Assembly (NCBI RefSeq): GCF_042453785.1
Contig: NC_091675.1
Span: forward strand, 52,648,501 to 52,712,500
Direction of reading: 5' to 3'
DNA: 64,000 bases
Source of the DNA: Malus domestica
Lineage: Eukaryota; Streptophyta; Magnoliopsida; Rosales; Rosaceae
Made by a program: the position numbers and the translations under genes. Positions 46,351 through 58,091 of this stretch are shown here, piece after piece. The stretch's first letter is position 1; each line of letters opens with the position of its first letter. The notes under the pieces were generated by a model. The model was not told the origin of the DNA. It searched no databases and saw nothing but the letters and a program-made list of their open reading frames with translations.

Positions 46351-49301
46351 ATGACATCAACAGCCAACCCAAACCCGAACCGGAACCCAATCCCAAACGG
46401 AAACGCAACCGCAAACGGCGACCACAGACCCCGTGCCCCACCGCCACGACAGCCGCCGTCGCCCTCCTCCTCTTCTCACCCCCACAACAGCAGCAACCAC
46501 CGCCACTACTATCCCACGACCTCCTCATCCTCCTCCTCCTCCGCTTCCTTCAAGGGCTGCTGCTGCTGCCTCTTCTTACTCTTCTCCTTCCTAGCCCTCC
46601 TCGTCCTCGCCGTCGTCCTCGTCATCGTCCTCGCCCTCAAGCCGAAGAAGCCGCAGTTCGATCTCCAGCAAGTGGGCGTCCAGTACATGGGCATCAACTC
46701 ACCCAATCCCACCCCAACCGCCGACCCCAACCAAAACCCTACCTCCGCCTCCCTCTCCCTCAACATTCGCATGCTCTTCTCCGCCGCTAACCCCAACAAG
46801 GTCGGGATCAAGTACGGCGAGTCCAGGTTCACTGTCATGTACCGCGGGATCCCATTGGGCAAGGCCTCCATCCCCGGCTTCTACCAGGACGCCCACACTG
46901 TCCGCCAAGTCGTCGCCACCATCGCCGTCGATCGGGTCAATTTGCTCCAAGCCGACGCCACCGATTTAGTTCGAGACGCTTCACTCAACGACCGAGTCGA
47001 GCTCAGGGTCTTGGGTGACGTTGGCGCCAAGATCCGCGTCTTAAACTTCGATTCCCCAGGCGTTCAGGTCGGTAATTTCTCACTCAACTCGAAATTTTCT
47101 CGTTACCCAAATGCAATTTTGCTTCCTAGATTAAAACCCAGTTCCCAATCTTCCCTTAAATCTTGTTTGGCTACTAAGAAAATCACAGAACTCACGGAAA
47201 AAACCAACTATCTTCTGTCTGTCACACTCACTCTGCTTTTTCAATCCGGTCCTATTAAAATTTTATTTTACAAAGGCATCCAATTTTTTAATTTGTCTCT
47301 GATAAATTGATGATATTATGATTGGCAGACCCAAATAGGTTTTTTTGTGTGTTGGGAAGCGGATATTCTTTTCGCTTTTTTGCATTCTTGCCCTTCCATT
47401 TCTCTGAATTTTAAACTTTCGCCTCTGATGTTCTTGGGTTGGGTCCAAAATTCCAAATCACATTTTACTTTGTTTGCAATTTTTGAAAGAAGGAGCTTGT
47501 TTTGGTAATTTGGCCAGATATGGATGTTTCCAGAATTCGTCTCCTCTTTGTTAGATTGGTAAATTGGTAAAGTAATTGTGTGATCGGGATTTGTTAGAAA
47601 AAGCATATGTGAAAAGGTAAGCTTAGAGAGAAATGGCAATAAAGCTTGACTTTCTACAATATAAGGAGGCTACATGCCAACAAGCCTTCTACTTTTGATT
47701 AACCGTAAATTGTGTGCATATATTAGTTGGTCATGTTAACGTCTCTATTTTCCTACATCCAGGTTCGATTCTCTCTTATAACCATACATTGCATAAATGT
47801 AAGTTAGGATCGTTGGCATGTCACGTGTTTATTTTCTTGCACCAAAGTTCAATTTTCATTCTCGTAAATTAGAGTCTTTTATATCAATCTCTAATTATCA
47901 CATGCACTTTTGTGCTTCAATCTTTAATGTCATTGTCTATTAGTTAGTATTAGTATCAATATGTGAATGTTGCCGATGTGTCCATGTGGTTGGAACTTAG
48001 AGTTAGGCGTGCCATTTGGTTTTTGGTTTTTGGTTTGAGTGAGCATGTTCCTGGATATTTGGGTCGGTGTCCCATTTTATATTTGTGCCATTTGTTTATA
48101 GAGAAATGCTAAGTGGCCTCTCTAAAGCCAGAGTTTTTATGAAATTTTCTGTCGCCTCACAATTTAACGTCAATTCTTATGTCAAAAATATTTGCAGAGA
48201 ATTTATGAATAGTTTCACTTTAAGAGAATCCATTTAACATTTCTCTTAGGTAATTCAGTTACGTATACGAGAAAAAACGAGGGTACGAAAATCACTTTCG
48301 TAGCGATATGGTTGTTTATATGTGTGTGAGTGGATTATTGACTAGGACTAAACTAATTTGCCTTTTCCCGGGGGAGTAAAAACTAAAAAGCTATCGGGGT
48401 CCGCCATGTGAGCAGGGCTTTCTGTGGGCCATACGGGTGGGCCCAAATGTATGTGCTGCATTAGGACAACTAGGGGAGGTGATGTGGAATATAAAATCTA
48501 GAATTATCTGAATTAAAAAATGAAAAACTTTATGGGTTTTAAATTAGATGCCAGGTTGGATACCTTCCTCATGGATTCTTCCCTTCTCTTTTGTTTTTTG
48601 GTCGTGGTCTTAGGTATACAAAGAGAGAATCAAATGCCCCTTTACATATCACTAGTACTACTTAGGCACGAAGAAATCTTAACTTAACGTGCCCTTATGC
48701 TCCGACCAACCCGAGAGTCCATACGACGTTTTTTTTTATTTATACTTAGTCTAAAGTCCTATATCACATGATTTCGCAACGTATTGTTGTTGTTTACTGA
48801 TCACGGTGTTCGTATGGTGAATTTAATGCCACTAAGTGTTGATTGAGTTGTGAATGCATATGATCGAGGGCTTTTTGTCCGATGAACTCGATTCAATCTA
48901 CAATACTGATTGCATTGAGGGACTTTGGACGTAGTCTAAAGTTCTATATCACATGATGTCGCAGAGTATCATTGTTTATTGATCGCGGTATTTGAAGAAT
49001 GAAATTAACGCATCTAAGTGTTGATTGAGTTGTGAATGTAATGTGATCGAGCGTTCATTGTCCGATGAACTCAGTGCAATCTACGATATTGGTTGGATCG
49101 AGGGACTTGGGACTTATTTGTTATGATTCTCTTTTTGAATTTTCTTTTCTTGTCCTTGTTTTGTTTGGTTGGAGCCAAAGGCTAAAAGTGTGAGGTGATG
49201 GTGGGGATATGCAGGTGTCGGTGGACTGTGCGATTGTCATAAGTCCAAGGAAGCAGTCTCTTTCATACAAGCAGTGCGGATTTGATGGATTGAGTGTGTG
49301 A
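46351..49301 (+). CDS. LEA2 / NDR1-HIN1-like membrane protein
   Basis: Single-pass membrane protein of the LEA_2 (NHL) family, usually at the plasma membrane and often stress- or defence-linked. Exon 1 is 46351-47067; after a 2.1-kb GT-AG intron, exon 2 is 49215-49301, giving 267 residues. Residues 1-66 are a low-complexity Asn/Pro/Ser/His-rich cytosolic tail. FKGCCCCLF (67-75) is a Cys cluster that could be acylated. A transmembrane helix spans about 72-96, followed by LKPKKPQFDLQQVGV and the LEA_2 domain with SLNIRMLFSAANPNKVGIKY. Exon 2 (VSVDCAIVISPRKQSLSYKQ) completes the last strand with the usual Cys pair. The frame runs on to 47310 without splicing, but CAG/GTCGGT and the matching exon 2 make splicing much more likely. 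Confidence 0.92.
48745..49112. repeat. Tandem duplication, about 180 bp x 2, in the LEA2 intron
   Basis: TAGTCTAAAGTCCTATATCA CATGATTTCGCA at 48750 is repeated at 48932 (TAGTCTAAAGTTCTATATCA CATGATGTCGCA). AAGTGTTGATTGAGTTGTGA and TGTCCGATGAACTC follow in both. Confidence 0.85.
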
Positions 49302-50931
49302 CACACTCCTCCCCTGCTCACTTAACTACTTTCTAGTCGGTAACTTTGAGTCGGTTATTTTTTGTTTCACTTGTAATTTTCCCTCTTCAAATTGGGAGAG
49401 AAATGAAGTAACAAAGAAAAAAAAGGTAAAAAGTAAGGAGGGGTGAAAAAAAAGAAAGAGAAAAAAACCCCCTCAACAACGGGAGGTTTTTCAGTCGGTC
49501 GGGAACACGATTTGGTACACCAAGTGTTGTAATACCATTGGTTGGGATTTTTTTTTAAGCTTTCAATCAATTGTATTATGACATTTGGTATATCGGGTTA
49601 TGTTTCCGGCACAATGAAAATTTCTCGTCCACAAGAGCCAAGTGAATGGAGAAGTAGTAAAGAGTTAAATAGCAAAAGAGGAAGGAAAAGGTTTCTCTAA
49701 TCAAAGATTTTGGCCAATTTTTAGGCGTTGGGTTTTTCATGAGTTGGAGTTTTTGGAGGGTAATTAAAGCTGCTAACCGCTGTAGAAGTGTAAAAAGTAG
49801 CGCCTTTTGTAATGCAATTTAGAATTTACGTCCAGTTGCTTAGTTTTCTCTCGCATTATATTTATGGGGTGTGCTATCTACACACTCTATTTTAATTCTC
49901 ACACATTCTTGATAAATTTTGTCCGTTGATCTTCTTCAATCCATCCAATCCGATGGCCGAAAATTAAAAATGTGTGTGAGAAGTAAAATGGGGTGTGTGA
50001 ATATCACACCCCTATATTTATATATCTACTTTGTGTTTTTAGTTTTTGGGTTTCACATATTGTAGCCGTATTACACACCATCAAAAAAACACAAACATTT
50101 GAAAACGTTCACCCCTACTAAATTGAACTATAAGCTTAAATAACGCTTTTTAGCCAAAATGATTGAAATGGTAACTCTTCATTTTGATCTTTGAGATTTA
50201 AAATTGATAAAAGTAGTCTTTAAAATTGTCCACCGTCAAATCATTTCGCTTTTCCTGTGAAAATTTTTCGTTAAATTAAAGAAATCACCAGTTTAAGATG
50301 AGTTGATTGGACAAAAATACTTTTAATTTAACGGAGATTTCTATATAATTGATGGTGGACAATCTCAAGGACAATTTTGAATAAAAAGCTGCCTAAATAA
50401 TGGCTATTGTGGATGCAAATTCTTGTCCAAGCAGATTAACTAGAAAACATGCAAAAAAGACGACACCTTATTATCGAGTGATTAATACTGTTGTGTTTGC
50501 TAAAATGCCTTTGATGCCTAAGTAAGAAAGTGTTCGAGAGAAACTAGGGAGTTCTGAATTAAATTTATGATTACCAGTTTTCTCGTGGGACTTTGATTAT
50601 CTATAGGGAAAGAAGTCCATAAGTCTTTTGGAGATCGTTGACCTAGTCCAGGACTTAGGCATGCAAGAGCTAAACTTAATAAACATGGAGTCGGGCATGA
50701 AAGTACTTGACCTTATTTGAGACCTTATTTGAGACTCGGTAGAGCCTCTGCTTTTGGAGGTCGTTTGCTCTCCGGGATGAGCTGCGAAGAGCTTTTGCCA
50801 TTCTTCAACGGGCTGGTCTGCTTAACTTTAGAATTGAGATTATGATCGGCTCACCTTGTCAAGGGTAATTTCGTTTGAGCTCATAATTATGTGGCACTCT
50901 CTGATTAGACGTGATTAATCTATTTTTCAAC
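49302..50931. other. LEA2 3' flank and intergenic sequence
   Basis: Holds the MITE at 49866-50012. The rest is AT-rich and I see no gene. A minus-strand frame at 49367-49570 is incidental. Confidence 0.45.
49866..50012. mobile_element. GGGGTGTG MITE, copy 1, 147 bp
   Basis: Ends GGGGTGTGCTATCTACACAC and GGGGTGTGTGAATATCACACCCC form short palindromes. A 9-bp direct repeat TATATTTAT flanks it, suggesting a Mutator-type mobiliser. The interior contains TTTGTCCGTTGATCTTCTTC and CCGATGGCCGAAAATTAAAA, shared with 52302-52428. Confidence 0.85.
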
Positions 50932-50936
50932 AAAGG

Positions 50937-52138
50937 TGTAACGACCCAATTTTTTTTTTTGGAAGCCAAACACAAAGGTAGGCCAAAATAAATATAATGG
51001 TTAATTACAATTCTAATTAACCACACTAAAAATTATTTGGTTTAATCTGTGGCTGCATCTAACGTCCTTGTTAGATTGCCTACGTACCCTCGAACGAGAT
51101 CAAGCTATTCGTAGTTCACCATCCATTTTTAATCCATTTTCTAAATCATTCAAGTTATTAACATTCACAAACTAGGTTCAAACAATTGAATCATACCACA
51201 TGCATATCAAAAATGGATTCAGAATATTGAAATTAGCTTAAAAAGACAGCATCGACCCTCTGGTCACGGGCCGCCCAAGTGGCAGTTTCCGGCGAACGGA
51301 AACCCCATTTTCCGACCAACTTTAAAAATTACAAATTGTACAAACAAGTAGGTATCAATGAGAGAAACAACTTGGGCCGAAGTCCAATTCCCCTTTACAT
51401 ATCACTAAGTAGTACTCCAATTCCCCTTTACATATCACTAAGTAGTACTCCAATTCCCCTTTACATATCACTAGTTCTACATATCATTAGAAATTTAGAA
51501 ATCTAACACCACAGAGACGTTGGTCTCGCTGAGAGCTTTCCATAGGCACCGAAACCATCTCGAACAGATATCAGACGGAGGAGATAGAACTGGATCAAGG
51601 AACCGGGTCACGTGGAGAAATCGGGTTGGCCAGTTCTCCCTTCTCCTTTCCCTCGTTTCCCCTACTTTTCTTTTCCCTCCCTTGGTCAGATTTTCTTTAC
51701 ACCGCCATACACATGGCTTCGCTTCCCTAAATCTCAACTACAGTAAATCTGGAGCATTCCAGATTTATGGTCAAATGACCATTTTGCCACTAATTTCGGT
51801 AGTTTAAATCTCTTTCGTTATAACTATGTTTCATAGATGGTTTTCACCTACACACTCGTAGGATTGAGCTCTATCCAAATATGCTAAGAATTACGACGAA
51901 GAATATAAGGATATAATACATCCTCGCATAATTTCATTTAACTAACTAGTGGCATTTTCATAATTTTCCACTTAACGAAAAGTTATACAACATAAATAAT
52001 AATAAAATCCATAAGCGAGATTTCACATTTTCCCCATTCGAATTTCATAACCATAAATCAATTTATTTTCAATTTTCCTCCACATAAACAATAAAATGAA
52101 TATCCACATCATTTTTCTAAAATATTCAGGGTATTACT
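50937..52138 (-). repeat. 3' LTR of the Tekay-type element
   Basis: On the plus strand, TGTAACGACCCAATTTTTTT to GGGTATTACT. It is 276 bp longer than the other LTR, mainly 51275-51545, which includes three copies of a unit of about 33 bp (CCAATTCCCCTTTACATATC ACTAAGTAGTACT). A match to that unit, CCCCTTTACATATCACTAGT, also occurs at 48639 in the LEA2 intron. Confidence 0.88.
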
Positions 52139-52301
52139 TCCGATCCCTATTAAAATAAATCTTGTCCTCGAGATTTTAACCATCGAATAACAAAAAGGAA
52201 TTTAGAACTAATCCCACCATTCCATTTATAGTGAATAAAATCATAACCTCAGTCTATGATTTTATTCAAGCTCAAAATAAATAAATCAACGAATAAATTA
52301 T

Positions 52302-52428
52302 GGGGTGTGCTATCCACACACCCCTTGATAATTTTTGTCCGTTGATCTTCTTCAATTCATTCGATCCGATGGCCGAAAATTAAAAAGGTGTGTGAGAAGT
52401 AAAATGGGGTGTGTGAATATTACACCCC
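52302..52428. mobile_element. GGGGTGTG MITE, copy 2, 127 bp
   Basis: Same family as 49866-50012 but with 20 bp missing after the first end. An 8-bp repeat, TAAATTAT, flanks it. It lies inside the interior of the Tekay-type element, so it inserted after that element. Confidence 0.85.
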
Positions 52429-53369
52429 TAAATTATATCCAGCCACATTCATTAGCAAAATAAAAATAAGAAATTCTAGCCACACACATTGGTAAAATAA
52501 ATTTCAGCAATTCCAGGCACACCCATTAGAATATCCAGACATAATTATTGGTAATACCACTTACCATTACTATTGGCAATACCAATATCATAAATTTCGG
52601 CTATAATCAACATTGGCAAAATCAAATGTCAAATTTCAAGCCATAACCATCAAAATTGGCAAATCAAATATCAGAAATTCTAGCCAAAATCATTGGAACT
52701 TCCAATCACAATCACTGGTAAAATCACTTACCATCATTGGCTATACACTACCGTCACCACAATTCTCTCTTAGAACTTGTGTGCCAACATAATCCAACAT
52801 GATGACCGTTCCTGCAGTCGATTACCCTCACTTCAATCTGACCACAACAATACGAAGTAGGGTAACGAGAATGTCCATTTAATCCTACACCACAGATCCA
52901 AGTACCTTCCCCACGAGATATGGTACAAGTCCATCCATGTAGGCCTCCAGAGGTTTAGGGGATTAAACCCAAGGTAGCGCATGGTGCCCTTCACTCCTAG
53001 TGCCTCTCAATCCAGAAGTGTCCATTTCCAACAACTATACCACAAAGACTATCCCGCATGAGTAGCTTGTCTATATAACACCCACTGAAAGTTTAAGGAA
53101 TCGAAACCCAGGGGAACCTCACAATCCCTTTCACTCTCAGGTTATCAAAATCATCCAAGAAACTTGCATTCACAATCCACATGAACCTGCACTCACAACC
53201 ACATACATGAGTGATTCACAAAACATATATACATATAAATCACATGAATGCCACCTTATTCACAGGAATTATGAAATAATGCAATCACAATGCATATCAT
53301 AATTCACACCAATAAGAACTCAAGAATATAGCAAATTTTGTAAGTAGGATCGTTTACTCTGATACCTTT

Positions 53370-54295
53370 TGTAATGACCCAAAATTTTCTTTCGGAAGCC
53401 AAACATAAAGGTAGGCCAAAATAAATATAATGGTGAATTACAATTCTAATTAACCACACTAAAAATTATTTCGTTTAATTTGTGACTGCATTGAAACATC
53501 CTTGTTAGACTACCTACGTACCCTTGAACAAGATCAAGCCATTTGTAGTTCACCATCCATTTTTAATTCATTTTCTAAATCATTCAAGTGACTAACATTC
53601 ACAAAATAGGTTCAAACAATTGAATCATACCAAATGCATATAAAAAATGGATTCAAAATATCGAAATTAGCTTAAAAAGACAATATTGGCCCTCTGGCTA
53701 CGCGCCGCCGTAACCACCTCGAACGGACATCGGATGGGGGAGATAGAACCGGGTCAAGGAATCGAGTTAAGTGGAAAAACCAGGTTGCCTGGTTCTCCCT
53801 TCTCCCTTACCTCCTTTCCCCTACTTTTCTTTTCCCTCCCTTGGTCAGATTTTCTCTTCATCGCCACACACATGGCTTATCTTCACTAAATCTCAGCTCT
53901 AGTGAATCTGGAGCGTTCCCAATTTATGGTTAAATGACCATTTTGCCCCTAATTTTGTTCGTTTAAATATCTTTCGTTATAACTATGTTTCAAAGATGGT
54001 TGTCGCCTATGCGCTCATAGGATCGAGCTCTATCCAAATATGCCAAGAATTACAACGAAGCATATAAGGATAAAATACATCCTCGCATAATTTCTTTAAC
54101 TAACTAGGGGCATTTTTATCATTTTCCGCTTAACGAAAAATTATACGACATAAATAATAATAAAATCCAAAAGCGGAATTTCACATTTCCCCATTCGAAT
54201 TTCATAACCATAAATCGATATATTTTCAATTTTCCTCCACATAAACAATAAAATGAATATCCAAATCATTTTTCTAAAATATTTGGGGTATTACT
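53370..54295 (-). repeat. 5' LTR of the Tekay-type element
   Basis: On the plus strand, TGTAATGACCCAAAATTTTC to GGGTATTACT. It pairs with 50937-52138; lacks the segment around the 33-bp repeats. Confidence 0.88.
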
Positions 54296-54300
54296 AAAGG

Positions 54301-54823
54301 CCACCGCATCTACTTGTGTTTGAGTGAAAAATAAAAGATGTAGATTCTTTCCTATTTGATTTCTCCTCCAAATTGAGATACCATCCAAAGTCTTGTTGAA
54401 AAAAAACAAAAAAATTCATCCAACGCCTTACATGCATTCATTGTCTCATACCGTCCAAATTGGAATTTGGGAGACCATTACAACACACAAGATCAAAAAA
54501 AGTAAAAAGTGAATACCACTCTTCCTCCCCTCTTCTTACCTGCATCCATTATCTGATACGGTTACGAAAATAAATAAACAGTATGATACATTCCTCCATT
54601 CCACTTCGACCTCTAACAAAAGTTTTCGCTCTCACTTTTGCCTACTTATAACACTATCCCTGTTTTTTCTCTTATTTCCGCTTTATTCTCCATTTTATTT
54701 TTCCAAAAACTTGTATTGGGTTATAACCCGGCCCAACCCGGCCCTCTGGGTTTAATATTGAAACATACAGATACAGTGACGAAAAATACAGAGAGGTCCT
54801 TCTCCTTCCGAGTGCAGGCAACC
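54301..54823. promoter_or_regulatory. CSN8 upstream region and 5' UTR
   Basis: Between the LTR element and the CSN8 start codon. The CSN8 frame is open upstream to an ATG at 54638, but that extension (MPTYNTIPVFSLISALFSIL...) does not look like CSN8 and is likely 5' UTR. No firm TATA box is seen. The retroelement end is only about 0.5 kb from the start codon. Confidence 0.5.
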
Positions 54824-57800
54824 ATGGATTTCTCTCCCCTTTCAGACGCCTTAGCCTCCAAATCGTATGGAAAGATCGCCGATATCTGCGACCAGCTCAT
54901 GCTTCAGGTTCGATTTGGCTTCCCAACCATCCAAATTTTTATATTCCGCAATATTTCTGGTTTGTATTCTCACTCGTAGTGCGCTCTCTCTCTGTGATTG
55001 CACAGGTCGCAGCGGAGGGCGTTGCTTTTCAGGACGACTGGCCCTACGCCATTCATCTTCTCGGTCTCATATACGCGGGCGATATGTATGTTTTTTTTTA
55101 AAATTTTTAATTTATTCTGCCTTTTAAATCTGTTTATAACTCTATAAATTTAGGTAGAACAAAAAAGATAATTCGTGGAAGCTATTAAGTTGTTTTTGAA
55201 GATTTTTAATTTTTTATGAATTTGTTGTATTTGAGTTCAATCTACCATATATTTTTTCTGATGATGGTTTCAAGAGAAACAGTGCTTTTTTTGTTCTGGG
55301 TTTTAATTACGTGTTGTTTTACGATTTCGGGTTTTACTATTGATATTGTTTGGGTATTTGGAGCTGAATGCTGTGTTGAATCTGAGTTTGTTGTTCTACC
55401 TTGCTGGGTTTTCTGTTATTTAGAATTTAATCTGTGGGGTGGTGATGTGCAGTAACGGTGCACGGTTTCTTTGGAAATCAATGCCTGTTGCAGTCAAAGA
55501 GAGCAACCTGGAAGTTATCGCTGCTTGGAAAATTGGTCAGAAGTTGTGGGTGAGGGATTACGGGGGTGTGTATGAAGCAATTCGGGGATATGACTGGAGT
55601 CAGGAAGCTCAAGGTCTTGTTGCAGCCTTTTCAGGCAAGTTTTACTAGATCGAAAAACAGTATTTTATATGCGTGTGTGATAATATAATGTTTAGAATTT
55701 AAAATGCATATGCGTTCAAAAGAGGAGTGATATTGTTCAATAGTCAAAGAATGCTGAAGAATTGGTTGTTGTAGATAGTGTCTCATTGATGATTGGTAAA
55801 CCACGCTTAACCTTGTGCATTATCATTGATGATTGATTACTAAAGAAGCTCGGGCATGGCCGCTAAACTGGGTTTAAGAGGCCTGGGTGATGTATGGCTA
55901 GCATCTTATTGCAAATACCGATCATTGGTTTTGATTGGATGGCCATTAAGCCCTAATGATTTATTCCCAATCGCCCATTCAAGATTGGATGGATCTCATT
56001 CAATAGTAAGCCCTAATTGTTTCCAACGGAAATGGGGAGGACAAGAAGGTGGTAACTTATTCCCCTTTCTAAGGTGGTAACTTAGCAAATTGAGGTCTAT
56101 GGACTTTACACAAGTGATCAGCAATTGCAATTTAACTTTATATACAAGTTAATTAAATTACAGATTTCTAATTTACAAGGCTAAATTTTGTGTAATGAGC
56201 ATAAATAGGACAATAGTCAGTGTTTGATTGTGCAACTTAACAAGAGATAGAAAAGTCTACTGAATTTCTGCCAGTTTCAGTCTTTACTGCTTCAATCTTA
56301 ATTTTTGGTATCCTGTATTCCTGTCTTGCGTTGCTTTGCTCGTAATCTGACTTCAAGTATCATTGGTTGTCTTACTTTTAACGTTTATGCATATTGACGC
56401 TGTTATAATCAAGATTCTGTTGTGGTAACCTTGCGCTAGTAGGAGGATGTCCTCTTCATTGCATTGGTGATTGTCTGCTAAAAGTGGGAATTTACAAACT
56501 TCTCTCTACATTTTCAAAGCACTAACATTATTTAACTCCTGTTACCCAATATTTCATGCCAAAGTCTTTCATGCCATTTGTATAACTGGAATTATAAGTT
56601 GATATTGTTGCTGCCTATTCTATTTCCTTGCATAGGGTTCTCTCTAAAATGCAACATTTTTAATGCATAAAGTGCTGTCTTCGAAGAATAAGACCTTCCT
56701 TCTGTCCTTAGTGTGTTTGATTATGTCTTTCGGATGATGCTTTAGCTAAGCTACCCATCTGACAATCAGAATGAGGTTTATTGTGTCTTCATAGAGTTCC
56801 TGTAATGATCTAGGAATTGGAAGTGAGAAATGTGCTCTCTCTTCGGTGGAGAAATATGTCTATAAATACTTTTGCAATCTGAACACTATTTCCCAGTTCA
56901 ATGTATCATGTCATGTCCAGTTCAATCCATAGGAAAAATGTCTATGCCGATGACTTGCATAACTAAATATGTAGTCGGTTTCTTTGGTTTTCTTTGTGGT
57001 TACTAAACAGGCTCTAACTTCTCTATGGTTTTCTGATAATTGCTGATGGATGGGATCAACACTCAAATGACCATTTCATTAATTATTTTCTGGTGTTTGA
57101 GGGAGCTTATAGAGTACTAATTGTTACGTTTTATGCACTTAAGGTCATCATTAATTGTCATCTGAACTTCCTGCAGATCTTTACACAAAGAAAATGTTTC
57201 AGCTTCTGCAGTCTGCTTATTCTACAATAAGTATCCAAGACACAGCTGTCTTCTTGGGAATGAGTGAGGATGATGCCACAACTTGTAAGCTTCTGTTGTC
57301 ACAAATTTATCTGTTACCAAATTGCTCGGGGTTAAGTTTCCTTTTCAAAGAAATGAAAATAAAATCTTAATGCTTGCCAATCAGAAAAGATAGTAGATTT
57401 ATCTCTGCTCTTCAATAATCTCTGGGAAAGTAACCATTTAACAGCTTCGGAGATATGAGCCTTTTCGAAGTCTATTAATCCTGAATAAGTAGGGTCTCTG
57501 GAAAAAAAGGTTACGCTGCTTTAAACCAAGTGGGAGCGTTAATTGTTGAGATTTACAAACATAAAAGGATATCAAGAATCAAAAACCCAATTGCGAGTCG
57601 TTGAACAAAAGGTGTGTACAAATGGCAAATTAAAATAGAAAAGAAAAGGTGTCCTGCCTATGTATATGAGAATTTTGATGTAAAAGTCTTTTATAAGAAA
57701 TTTAGGAACCCTTATTAACTACATTTTCCCCTTCATTTTCTTATTTTTGCTTCGAAAACAGTTGTTTTGCATGAAAAAGTTACCAAGTCTTCGAGGACTG

Positions 57801-58091
57801 GACTTGATGATGAATCGTTATATCGTAAATAACGACTTAAAATGTTTAAAAATAAATGCTATGACTTGGTTCTTTATTTGCATACTTATACTTTAGGCCC
57901 GTCCGTCATCATTTATGTTACAAACTCCTGAGATATGGTTGTCGTATGCAGATGTACTACAGCAAGGTTGGGTCGTCGACCCTGCTTCACAAATGCTTAC
58001 CGTGAAGAAGCAGCCTATTGTTACAGAGCAGAAACTGGATGCGAGTAAATTGCAGAACTTGACAGAATACGTATTCCATCTCGAGCATTGA
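54824..58091 (+). CDS. CSN8: COP9 signalosome complex subunit 8
   Basis: CSN8 is a subunit of the nuclear/cytosolic COP9 signalosome, which removes NEDD8 from cullins and represses photomorphogenesis in the dark. Exons 54824-54907, 55006-55085, 55453-55634, 57177-57284 and 57952-58091 join to 197 residues, the usual plant length. The protein reads MDFSPLSDALASKSYGKIAD, then DDWPYAIHLLGLIYAGD, ARFLWKSMPVAVKES, EAIRGYDWSQEAQ, then the PCI-like C-terminal half with LYTKKMFQLLQSAYSTISIQ and FLGMSEDDATTYVLQQGW, ending LTEYVFHLEH. Intron 3 uses a GC donor (CAG/GCAAGT). The other introns are GT-AG. The start at 54824 is chosen because the family begins here. Confidence 0.97.
55635..55640 (+). other. 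GC splice donor of CSN8 intron 3
   Basis: The exon ends TTTTCAG and the intron begins GCAAGT, the strong form of the minor GC-AG class. Reading S-D-L-Y across the junction with CTGCAG/ATCTTTAC requires this site. Confidence 0.9.

Larger units (their letters stand above)
50937..54295 (-). mobile_element. Small Ty3/gypsy (Tekay-type) LTR element without pol
   Basis: LTRs at 50937-52138 and 53370-54295 are flanked by the 5-bp TSD AAAGG (50932-50936 and 54296-54300). On the minus strand, GGTATCAGAGTAAACG follows the right LTR and resembles the tRNA-iMet primer-binding site. CTCGAGGACAAGATTTATTT before the left LTR resembles the end of Tekay/Del chromovirus interiors. So the element runs right to left. 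The internal region (52139-53369) is only 1.2 kb and codes for nothing I recognise. It has a MITE inserted (52302-52428). Confidence 0.88.

Noticed and set aside
46351..47310. Unspliced 319-codon version of the LEA2 protein
   Set aside because: A good donor at 47068 and a matching exon at 49215 restore the conserved C-terminal strand; the unspliced tail (VGNFSLNSKFSRYPNAIL...) is intron-like.
54638..54823. N-terminal extension of CSN8
   Set aside because: The added residues do not fit the family, and the 197-residue protein from 54824 has the standard length.
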